This document shows positions 23,152 to 30,141 of a DNA stretch of 34,577 bases, in pieces. The DNA lies in contig NZ_FOQO01000018.1 in assembly GCF_900113765.1 (NCBI RefSeq), positions 1 through 34,577 of the forward strand. The letters are read 5' to 3'. The notes under the pieces were generated by a model that was not told where the DNA came from, did not search any database, and saw only the letters and a list, made by a program, of their open reading frames with translations. Made by a program: the position numbers and the translations under genes. This stretch comes from Parapedobacter indicus (lineage in GTDB: Bacteria; Bacteroidota; Bacteroidia; Sphingobacteriales; Sphingobacteriaceae). Position 1 is the first letter of the stretch. Every line of letters begins with the position of its first letter.

Positions 23152-26100
23152 TTAAAAGTCCAGTTGCAGGCCAATCGCATAGGTACTGGATGGCGGATAT
23201 TCTGCATTGACATAATCGGGATCAATCCCGGATTTGTTTGCCCGCCAAAGAATGCCCAGGTTATTTCCGTACACGTACAACCGTACATTGCGGACGGGAA
23301 GACGGTCCCATTGTGCGCGGCCGATGCTGTAACTCACGTTGATATCCTGTAAACGGATGTGCGCTCCTTTGGTAACAAGTACTTCGGAATTCTGGTACAT
23401 GAAACTCCTGTTGTTATGCGGTACGGAGGCGTAAGCCGGCACATCCGTATGCTTTTCATCGCCCGGTTTCTGCCAGCGTTTGAAGTAATCCATGTGGTAA
23501 GTTTGGGCGCTTATGTATTCATTACCCGGCGCCATGGAATTCCGTCTGAACACATGGCCGGCTTTCCACAATACATTGGCGCTTACTTCAAATCCCTTCC
23601 ATGAGAAGGTATTGCGCAAGGCGCCGTGGTAAGGAGGTACCGTAACCCCGCCGACCAATAAGCGATCTATTCCAAAGCCCTGCACAAAAGCATCGTAGTC
23701 CGTTCCAACAACCCCATCCACTTCCACCAGCGGCATGCCGGTTCCGTGGTCAAGGCCGATCCACGGATACGCATATAGGACATCCCGCGAACGACCAATC
23801 ACTGGAGGCGGATTCGACAGGTAGTTCGAAACATTCTCAGTTTCCCGCACATTGAAATGAGTAATCTTGTTTACCACCCAACTACCCCAGGTGGTTACGT
23901 TCCATTTAAATGCTTGTTGCAATATGCCTACTGATAGTTGGACATCCAACCCCCTTGATTCCATATTGGCATAGTTGATCCGGTTCGGGATCGGGCTTGT
24001 CAACCGGTAAAAGCTTCCTGTACTTGGCGCCAGATAATCCTCCCCGATCAGATCACTGGCTTTTTTTACGTAATATTCCAGGCTTCCGGAAATCCGGTTC
24101 CGAGCGAAACCGAAGTCAAGCCCGGTATTGAGCGTATTGACCTGCTCCCAGCGCAGGGATGGATTACCTGCACTCCTGATCAGCCCCCGCTGCAGCTGCG
24201 TGCGTGACTCCAACGAATATGAAACCACGGGAAAAGCGCTTACCTGCTTGTTCACGTTTCCTGCGCTGCCATAGGTAGCCCTCAACTTCAACCGGGAGAA
24301 AATATCCTTAGGGAAAAACCGTTCATCGGCAATGTTCCAACCCGCACCGACAGACCACAGTGGCACACCTTTTTGATTCGCCTTTACCCCAAAGAGGTTG
24401 CTGCCATCCCACCGCAAGCTACCCGTTAGCGTGTATCTATCCCTATAGGTATACGATGCGTTACCAAAATAGGATAAGTAGCGATCGATATACTTTAACC
24501 GTGAATCATCGGGTGCTGGTATGCGTGAGCTGCCTTCCGGCCTCACCGGGTAATTGGTCAGGTAATCGAACGTATTCGTGCCCGTCAGGAAATCGGGATC
24601 GAAATTATATAATCTAAAGCCTGGGGCACGTTCCTGAATTTGTCCTCTTATTTCCGCGCCTGCCAATGCCACGATCCGGTGGTTTCCTTCCAGCAACCGC
24701 TCGTAGTTGAGTTGCAGACGACCCGACTGCGAAGTGTTCATCTGCGTCGCATTCATGTCATAGATACCATTATAGGGAATCACCTGTTCGCCATCCGGAC
24801 CGGTAAACCGATTGACCAGATCGCGCACGTAGTACGTTTGGGGTGCATGGTAATTTTCCGAACCGCTTCTACCCTGCCGGAACTGGTAGGAAACATGCAG
24901 GTTGAATGATTTCAGAAAACTATAACGCAAGCCACCATTCATCCGGAATTCCTGGCCGTAGCTTTTGCTATCCCGCAGATTTATTTCATCCAGCGGACGG
25001 AACCCCCAATCGAGCAGTCCCTGGTTTTCCGCATCCTGCTGGTACGCCCACCGGAGCGCGTACGGAATGGAAAGCGGGGTACCCCCGGCATCCGCCAGCC
25101 GCGTATAGGGCGATACGGAATTGCCTACCGACTGGCTCAGATCGTTCAGCGAAAGTCCATTGGTGTGTCGGCGTTGATTGGTGTACCATACACCACCGGT
25201 AATCTCAAGATTTTCAACAGGCCGGAAGGTATTCTGCATATTCAGTGCCAGCCGATCTCCACCATTTCCTTTGAGCAGCCCTTGATACCCATCGTGACCA
25301 GCCGACATATAATACCGGTAGGTATCGCTGCCGCCGGAAATATTTACCGAAGACTGGCGGGTGATCTCCGACTGATACAGGAAGTCCAACGCCTCCCGCC
25401 GGACATCGGTATTCCTGAGCATCGTCTCTTGCTCCGCAAGCGCCGCGTCACTCAGCAAGCCATCCCTGTTCTGGATCAGCAACTCCACGTAATACGGCAG
25501 TACCGTCCGGGGATTCTCCTCGTACGTATCCCGGTGGAACAACTCCTTTTCGATGTCCATCACGGTTGTCGAAGGCAATCGGTTCTGGTTGTAATGCAGG
25601 TCGGGCTTCGTGCCTATGTTCCAATTGCTGTTCAGCGATATTTTAGCACGCTGGCCAAACCTTCCCTGCTTAGTGGTTACCACAATGACCCCATTACCTG
25701 CCCGGGCGCCCCAAATACTGGCCGCAGCAGCATCCCGCAACACGGTTATGCTCTCTACGTCGTTCGGGCTGATGCTGTTGATGTCCCCTTCGTACGGAAA
25801 ACCGTCTACCACGATCAGCGGTGCTGATTCGGACTCCAGCGTAACCAATCCCCTTACCCGTAGCTCTGGCCCACCATCTTGCTCTCCGGTTACCGATCGT
25901 CTGTCAAACTGCAACCCCGGAACCACACCTTCCAGCCTGCTGATGATGTCCATGCTTACACTCCGGTTCAGCAATGCGTTGTCTACATGAGCAAACGAAC
26001 CCGTAGCCCGATCAAGCGGCACGTTGTAATAGCCGGTACTTACTTCCACCACATCCAGCAGATTATCCTGCCTGCTCATCTGGATATGGAGGGACGCCGT

Positions 26101-26355
26101 TTGCCCATTAACCGCAATCCGCTGCGTTGTGTATCCCACATGGGTTACAACCAACGTATCTGTCCCGGTTATCCGGAAAGTAAACGCACCATCCGCCCTG
26201 CTGCTAAAGGAGCGGCCTGTTGACACCAAATGCATCGAAGCTTCGGCCAGCGGAACCCCGTCATCGGCCGATATGACCTTCCCACGCACCGTAACCTGTC
26301 CATAAACGTAAACACATTGCGTAATCACACATAACGCCACTAACAAGCATCTCAT
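23152..26355 (-). CDS. SusC/RagA-family TonB-dependent outer-membrane transporter
   Basis: A 1067-residue protein with a signal peptide (MRCLLVALCVITQCVYVYG), a carboxypeptidase-regulatory-like domain (VTVRGKVISADDGVPLAEAS, about 21-95), a TonB-box-like VVEVSTGY, the plug with VSMDIISRLEGVVPGLQF, PLIVVDGFPYEG and DVESITVLRDAAAASIWGAR, and a long beta-barrel ending in a terminal aromatic residue (YAIGLQLDF). It imports bulky substrates with the SusD partner encoded next. Its ATG overlaps the stop of the TlpA-like gene by four bases (ATGA), so the three genes form one coupled operon. The substrate cannot be read from the sequence. Confidence 0.95.
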   Translation of the reverse strand: MRCLLVALCVITQCVYVYGQVTVRGKVISADDGVPLAEASMHLVSTGRSFSSRADGAFTFRITGTDTLVVTHVGYTTQRIAVNGQTASLHIQMSRQDNLLDVVEVSTGYYNVPLDRATGSFAHVDNALLNRSVSMDIISRLEGVVPGLQFDRRSVTGEQDGGPELRVRGLVTLESESAPLIVVDGFPYEGDINSISPNDVESITVLRDAAAASIWGARAGNGVIVVTTKQGRFGQRAKISLNSNWNIGTKPDLHYNQNRLPSTTVMDIEKELFHRDTYEENPRTVLPYYVELLIQNRDGLLSDAALAEQETMLRNTDVRREALDFLYQSEITRQSSVNISGGSDTYRYYMSAGHDGYQGLLKGNGGDRLALNMQNTFRPVENLEITGGVWYTNQRRHTNGLSLNDLSQSVGNSVSPYTRLADAGGTPLSIPYALRWAYQQDAENQGLLDWGFRPLDEINLRDSKSYGQEFRMNGGLRYSFLKSFNLHVSYQFRQGRSGSENYHAPQTYYVRDLVNRFTGPDGEQVIPYNGIYDMNATQMNTSQSGRLQLNYERLLEGNHRIVALAGAEIRGQIQERAPGFRLYNFDPDFLTGTNTFDYLTNYPVRPEGSSRIPAPDDSRLKYIDRYLSYFGNASYTYRDRYTLTGSLRWDGSNLFGVKANQKGVPLWSVGAGWNIADERFFPKDIFSRLKLRATYGSAGNVNKQVSAFPVVSYSLESRTQLQRGLIRSAGNPSLRWEQVNTLNTGLDFGFARNRISGSLEYYVKKASDLIGEDYLAPSTGSFYRLTSPIPNRINYANMESRGLDVQLSVGILQQAFKWNVTTWGSWVVNKITHFNVRETENVSNYLSNPPPVIGRSRDVLYAYPWIGLDHGTGMPLVEVDGVVGTDYDAFVQGFGIDRLLVGGVTVPPYHGALRNTFSWKGFEVSANVLWKAGHVFRRNSMAPGNEYISAQTYHMDYFKRWQKPGDEKHTDVPAYASVPHNNRSFMYQNSEVLVTKGAHIRLQDINVSYSIGRAQWDRLPVRNVRLYVYGNNLGILWRANKSGIDPDYVNAEYPPSSTYAIGLQLDF

Positions 26356-27242
26356 CGGGCACCTCCTTCGTCAATACCCGACTGTGCCGTATAGATAAAC
26401 GGCGCAGATGAATCATATTGCACCCGCTCACCGTTCAGCAGTTTTCTCAGCTTTTCGGTATCGTGCCCCTTGTCCGTTGGTGTGGCATAAAGTAGCCCTT
26501 TATAGATCATGACCACCCCGCCGACTTGATAGCGATTAAAGAAGTGCCGATTGATGATGTTATAATTCTCCCCCAACAGTGTGGGCAATAACCATCCCCT
26601 TTTCTGGATAAAAGGCAATGCCTTTTCGGCAAAATCCATGTGTACGGTCAATACGGCAAGCCCATCCGGAAACTCTTTTTGGATCACTTCCCATTTGTCA
26701 ACCGATTGAATGCACGGTTTGCACCAGGTAGCCCAAAAATCAAGCACCAACAATTCCGTGTTTTGATACTCCCTAAGGGTGATCACACTTCTACCCTGCG
26801 GGTGATTGACCACCGAAACGGGCAAGTCCCATAAGTAATCGGGAATGCTATCACCTATGATCAGCGGTGTTACCCGAGACAAATCCCGCTCCAATCGGAT
26901 TCTACTGCTTTCTAACTGACCTTCTTGGAAGGATACCTGCTGGGTTTCATATCCCGAATAGCTAACCAACAACAGCCCGTCGGTTTGGCCTAATGTGATT
27001 TCAAATGTGCCGTCCTTTCCTGTAAATGTCAAGTTATCGGTACCACCGATCCGGATGGCTGCGCCCTCGATTGGACGACTGGTTGTTGAAGTCAAAACCG
27101 TTCCCGTTAGGATATCACCCGTAGCAACAGGCCCCGACAGAACGTCGGGTGCCTGCGCACGGGCTTCCAAACACATGATCGTTAGAAACAGTGTTACCAT
27201 CAATCCCAAAGCGAGGCCCAGCCCGTTACGGGCTGGAACCAT
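26352..27242 (-). CDS. TlpA-like thioredoxin-fold protein with carboxypeptidase-regulatory domain
   Basis: Read from ATG 27242 this is a 296-residue exported protein: signal peptide (MVPARNGLGLALGLMVTLFL, cut near ARAQ), a carboxypeptidase-D-like beta domain (TGTVLTSTTSRPIEGAAIRI, about 45-125) and a TlpA/thioredoxin domain with VLDFWATWCKPCIQSV (WCKPC near residue 172) and a cis-proline-type YQVGGVVMIYKG. It is probably a periplasmic thiol-disulfide oxidoreductase. The frame is open far upstream, to an ATG at 27947 with an AT-rich Bacteroidota-type start region, which would put about 235 extra residues, including an 11-residue repeat, ahead of the signal peptide; this is unlikely for an exported protein but not excluded. 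The stop overlaps the susC start (ATGA). Confidence 0.7.
   Translation of the reverse strand: MVPARNGLGLALGLMVTLFLTIMCLEARAQAPDVLSGPVATGDILTGTVLTSTTSRPIEGAAIRIGGTDNLTFTGKDGTFEITLGQTDGLLLVSYSGYETQQVSFQEGQLESSRIRLERDLSRVTPLIIGDSIPDYLWDLPVSVVNHPQGRSVITLREYQNTELLVLDFWATWCKPCIQSVDKWEVIQKEFPDGLAVLTVHMDFAEKALPFIQKRGWLLPTLLGENYNIINRHFFNRYQVGGVVMIYKGLLYATPTDKGHDTEKLRKLLNGERVQYDSSAPFIYTAQSGIDEGGAR
27218..27236. promoter_or_regulatory. Hairpin at the predicted start of the TlpA-like gene
   Basis: CCAGCCCG-TTA-CGGGCTGG is a perfect 8-bp inverted repeat with a 3-nt loop, beginning just after the start codon at 27242. It could fold in the mRNA and limit initiation there. Confidence 0.5.
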
Positions 27243-27266
27243 CGCATGGGTCCAAACACATGATTC

Positions 27267-27387
27267 TTCAAAATTTCTTCGACGGGTGTTCGACTGTTGT
27301 TCGAGACTTGTTCGACAATCCTTCGGGAACGCTTCGAGACTTGTTCGACGGGGCTTCGAGAACCCTTCGACAACGCTTCGGGAAAAT
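27267..27387 (+). repeat. Exact 11-bp tandem repeat, 11 units of TTCG plus 7 bases
   Basis: From 27267 to 27387 every eleventh base starts a unit TTC(G)NNNNNNN: for example TTCGACGGGTG, TTCGACTGTTG, TTCGAGACTTG, TTCGACAATCC, TTCGGGAACGC. Eleven consecutive units of exactly 11 bp occur, with the first diverged (TTCAAAATTTC). Only the TTCG anchor is strictly kept. A period of 11 bp is about one turn of DNA, and three units make 11 codons, so reading frames stay open and encode an 11-residue repeat (RRTSLEAFPKD, CRTSLEQQSNT). The meaning is unknown. Confidence 0.95.
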
Positions 27388-27947
27388 ACCGAAGCGCAGC
27401 CGAGCAAGGGTAGAACAATTGTCCCACTATATTTGAACCAACCCCGAGTGGTTGACGAGCACGCGTTCCATCCCATTCCATGTCCTTCCATATATGCCTT
27501 TCTCCCGCTATGTAGCCGCTTGCTATTCGCTAAAGTGCCGCTTTTTGGGTTTTTTACCGAAGTATATGCGGGACACACGGGGATAGGACCCGAAGGAAGG
27601 GTAAGGGAAGGTGGGCTGGGGCACGGCGCTGGCCGGGAGTTCTCACGGCTAACTTTCGTATGCCGGGGTACTTCCATATGGGCTTCAACCTTAGACGTAC
27701 CTGTACCTGAAAGGCTTTGCATTTTGGCCGGATCATCCTGCTGTGTTCGTGCTGTTCGCTTCGTGGCTCGCTGCTTAAAAACAGCATGCTGACATCCAAG
27801 CGACAGCTTGGACATACCCTGCCGTGGCGCAGCAGACTGGAAGCGGTCCCAAAGCAGTCGGGTTTCCTGATATACATGGCGGTTGATAAAGGCACGCAGC
27901 CTCAGTAAAGGCCAAAGCATGGCCATTAAGTGTAAATCTTGCTTCAT
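27388..27947 (-). other. Long open leader upstream of the TlpA-like gene
   Basis: Between the 11-bp repeat and 27947 the minus frame continuous with the TlpA-like gene stays open. It begins MKQDLHLMAMLWPLLRLRAF at an ATG preceded by AT-rich DNA (TTAAATCAAACAATAGA), typical of Bacteroidota starts, but the rest resembles no known domain. The plus strand is also open across much of it, which points to composition rather than coding. It may be a long mRNA leader, a fused or decayed gene, or a real N-terminal extension. Confidence 0.4.
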
Positions 27948-28194
27948 TCTATTGTTTGATTTAAGTGAAAGAAAGTGTTTTCAGTCCAGTACTCTCACCG
28001 AGGTCAAACAGGGCTGCGTATGATATTTTTGTGGAGATTCGTCGTAGTAACTTCCCACGGCTTGGATAGTAAACAACCATCATCCCTCCTATCCTTGATA
28101 GCTTGGGCGGGTTTAGACGCGATGGCTTTTTTTGTTGGTTTCATTGGCTTTCGTTGTCAAATTGAATCCGAAAACCGCAGCATTTAGGTGTGAA

Positions 28195-28298
28195 ATAAAA
28201 AAGGCCACCCTTAACGCTTGTTCTGCCGAGAAGGCGTAGGACAGCCACCGTCAGAGACGGCCGAACACAGAACAAGCAGGGTGACCTTAGTCTTATGA
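28195..28298 (-). ncRNA. Structured small RNA candidate, family not recognised
   Basis: A perfect -7 box TATCTTTG (28311-28304, minus strand) predicts a start near 28298. The transcript would fold on itself: outer helix AAGGTCACCC/GGGTGGCCTT (10 bp with one wobble), inner helix GCTTGTTCTG/CAGAACAAGC (10 bp, perfect), and an apical part with CCGTC-TCT-GACGG. A run of Ts follows the outer helix directly (GGCCTTTTTTATTT), giving a natural terminator. This closed double helix of about 100 nt is not a tRNA; the conserved SRP tetraloop region is not seen and it is short for 6S RNA. Confidence 0.6.
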
Positions 28299-28303
28299 CT
28301 ATA

Positions 28304-28311
28304 CAAAGATA
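28304..28311 (-). promoter_or_regulatory. Promoter -7 box of the small RNA candidate
   Basis: TATCTTTG on the minus strand matches TAnnTTTG exactly, 6-7 nt before the predicted RNA start. No clear TTG lies at the -33 position. Confidence 0.5.
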
Positions 28312-28389
28312 GCATAAGATGTAAGGTCTTTCCTACTTCTCGCGTTCGAATGTCCTACTTTTCTCCGCAAGATTTTCGGAATTTTCCAA

Positions 28390-28420
28390 AATATTTGACA
28401 TATAAGTTATGTCAAATATT
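28390..28420. promoter_or_regulatory. 13-bp palindrome, possible operator upstream of the XRE gene
   Basis: AATATTTGACATA-TAAGT-TATGTCAAATATT is a perfect inverted repeat with 13-bp arms and a 5-nt spacer, in AT-rich DNA about 175 bp before the XRE regulator start and 80 bp upstream of the small RNA promoter. A dimeric repressor could bind here; autoregulation by the XRE protein is inference. Confidence 0.5.
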
Positions 28421-28544
28421 ACAAGAAATAAACTTATGTATACACTTACATTATATATATCTAGTAAAACATAAAATATAAAGATAAAATTGATTTAAAC
28501 TTCAATTCAAAGGTATAAAAATAATCATAATTACCAAAATAAAA

Positions 28545-28572
28545 ACAGGATTTATAAGTCCTGTATTTTTTC
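28545..28572. terminator. Bidirectional terminator-like hairpin before the XRE gene
   Basis: ACAGGA-TTTATAAG-TCCTGT is followed by ATTTTTT on the plus strand and by TTTTATTTT on the minus strand. It sits only 32 bp before the XRE start codon, so it may attenuate that gene's transcript. Confidence 0.5.
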
Positions 28573-28595
28573 TGAAAATCAGGCGTAATTTGATT

Positions 28596-29222
28596 ATGCC
28601 CAACACCGACGCAATTAAGCCCAATTCCGTGGAGAATATTGAGTTCAAAAAATTTCTCATTGAGCTTGGAACTTTTATTCGCTCCAGGAGGAAAGCGATT
28701 GGCTACAATAGCGCCACGACCTTTGCCAACTCTATAGACATGGATCCTGACCAACTTCGCAAATACGAACGAGGCGAAATCCCCATGACTTTAAAGACCC
28801 TAAACAAAATCCTTAAAGGCCTAAGAACACCCGCAGAGCGCTTATTGAAACAGCTAGCAGACTTTGAAGAAACCACAGCATCCAACAAGAATCAACCGTT
28901 AACAGAAGAAGCCGCATCACATGTGAGACTACAAGTGGAAGCCGTCAATGGACATGATGTAGTAAGCAAACTAAGACCAGAAGACGTTCAACGCATTGGA
29001 CGAATTTTAATTGCCGCGTTTAATTTAGTAAGTAAGAATGAAGTGGTGAAAAAGGTTGGCCTTTCCTCCAAGAGTAAAAATTTCAATGCAGTTTTTAGCA
29101 TCGCATTGAATAACGAATGGATTGCAATGCTTTATCCCGAATCACCTAAGCGGCATGACCAAAAATATTACACGACCGAGGCCGGAAAGAAAGTTTTAAG
29201 GCTAGCTGATGAATCGAAATAA
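28596..29222 (+). CDS. XRE-family regulator with C-terminal winged-helix-like domain
   Basis: A 208-residue protein. Residues about 18-80 form a Cro/C1-type HTH (IELGTFIRSRRKAIGYNSAT, then QLRKYERGEIPMTLKTLNKI). A linker leads to a C-terminal part with LSSKSKNFNAVFSIALNNEW and PKRHDQKYYTTEAGKKVLRL, which looks like a winged helix of the type at the end of Fic and ATP-dependent helicase-like regulators. The ATG at 28596 is taken rather than a TTG six bases upstream. It is the first gene of the AT-rich island and could regulate it or its own promoter through the palindrome upstream. Confidence 0.75.
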   Translation: MPNTDAIKPNSVENIEFKKFLIELGTFIRSRRKAIGYNSATTFANSIDMDPDQLRKYERGEIPMTLKTLNKILKGLRTPAERLLKQLADFEETTASNKNQPLTEEAASHVRLQVEAVNGHDVVSKLRPEDVQRIGRILIAAFNLVSKNEVVKKVGLSSKSKNFNAVFSIALNNEWIAMLYPESPKRHDQKYYTTEAGKKVLRLADESK

Positions 29223-29691
29223 ACTCAAACTTTGCCATCCTACACGGCAGACATTACGTATGCGCAATCAAAACTACTACCAAGTCCCCGCCATTGGGGG
29301 GATTGTTGTTGAAGTATCGCAATACTAACCCGAACCTCAACCATTCGCTACGCTCAAGATTTACGGCATTATGAATCGTCCATCCGCGAATGGACGGCCC
29401 CGGAATCGCAACACCGGGGTTATTTTTATACCTATTGAATCAACGCGTTTAATGCCGGATCGATTAATGAGAGTAACCATAAAATAAAAAATCCCTGCTT
29501 CTGTCGAAACAGGGACCGCCCCAATGGGGTTAGGGGCTATCAACCTAAACCTATCACGAATATAGGTATTGCAGTTTAAGCATGCAAGCAATTTGTTGAC
29601 AAAGTCGTTCTGGTTTCGGAATTGTCGCCACGAAAAAACTTTCTTTCCTAATTTGATAAACTAATATTTTTAGTATTATATTTGTGCTTGT
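29223..29691. other. Hairpin-rich non-coding stretch
   Basis: No convincing gene is seen in this 470-bp stretch. It holds several stem-loops: CGTCCAT-CCGCGA-ATGGACG (about 29376-29395), CCCCGG...CCGGGG followed by TTATTTTTAT (about 29399-29428; a possible plus-strand terminator for the XRE gene), and TCCCTG...CAGGGA followed on the minus strand by TTTTTTATTTT (about 29490-29513; a possible minus-strand terminator although no minus gene is recognised), then CCCC-AAT-GGGG. The density suggests a structured or transcribed RNA, unproven. Confidence 0.45.
29652..29684 (+). promoter_or_regulatory. Strong promoter directly ahead of the small unknown gene
   Basis: TTTG at 29652-29655, a 21-nt spacer and a perfect TATATTTG at 29677-29684. 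Transcription is predicted to begin near 29691, essentially at the ATG at 29692, so the message would be leaderless. Confidence 0.7.
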
Positions 29692-29997
29692 ATGCCCGAC
29701 ATAGGAGGAAAAACAGAAACGATACCCAAGGCCATAAAAAGAATGCTGCTTGACGCCTGGAATAAACAGCAGTGGATTTACGACCAGCTTGACAATGCAT
29801 GGTATACGCCTGAGGAATTTAAGACCAAGTGGAAGCTGTTGGTTACTGACCACAATTTGAACCGCTTCGTAGCCCGATCCCCCGAGTTTGGCATTGCGGA
29901 ATCATTGGAAAACTCGCGCCGCGCGCTGGAGCGTGCGGAGGAGTTGCACAAAAAGTTGCAGGGGTATTATGAGGTGGAGTTGAGGAGGAAGCATTAG
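29692..29997 (+). CDS. Small protein of unknown function in the island
   Basis: A 101-residue basic, helical protein without signal peptide. It starts MPDIGGKTETIPKAIKRMLL and has a central aromatic segment (QQWIYDQLDNAWYTPEEFKT) and a C-terminal predicted coiled coil (SLENSRRALERAEELHKKLQ). No family is recognised. A perfect promoter ends 7 bp before the ATG, which implies a leaderless transcript or a start further inside (next ATG at codon 18). It precedes the DUF262/HEPN pair, separated by two tandem 21-bp repeats. Confidence 0.6.
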   Translation: MPDIGGKTETIPKAIKRMLLDAWNKQQWIYDQLDNAWYTPEEFKTKWKLLVTDHNLNRFVARSPEFGIAESLENSRRALERAEELHKKLQGYYEVELRRKH

Positions 29998-30006
29998 TCG
30001 GGTTGT

Positions 30007-30048
30007 TACTGAGTCTAATACGTCATCTACTGAGTCTAATACGTCATC
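30007..30048 (+). repeat. Two exact tandem 21-bp repeats
   Basis: The 21-bp unit starting TACTGAGTCTAATACG occurs at 30007-30027 and again at 30028-30048 without mismatch. The unit length equals two helical turns. It lies between the small unknown gene and the DUF262 gene, about 95 bp before the latter's start, where a regulator could bind. Confidence 0.85.
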
Positions 30049-30141
30049 GTCGACAGCTAATCAAATTTAAGATAGAATTAGGCTATGTTACATTGTCTGC
30101 ATAATTTTCGTTATTATTACCCAAGAATTAAACATTTAACA

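Noticed and set aside
23127..23288. Longer start for the SusD-family gene
   Set aside because: The extra 54 residues overlap the susC coding end and would precede the lipoprotein signal, so the start at 23126 is preferred.
27267..27387. CRISPR array
   Set aside because: The units are 11 bp with only TTCG kept and no spacers; no cas genes are present.
26995..27792. 265-codon plus-strand open frame through the 11-bp repeat
   Set aside because: The 11-bp repeat has few stop codons in any frame, and the translation has no recognisable domain; half of it is antisense to the TlpA-like gene.
28195..28298. SRP RNA or 6S RNA
   Set aside because: The conserved GGAA tetraloop region of SRP RNA is not seen, and the molecule is shorter than 6S RNA and lacks an obvious large central bubble. 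Left as an unassigned RNA.
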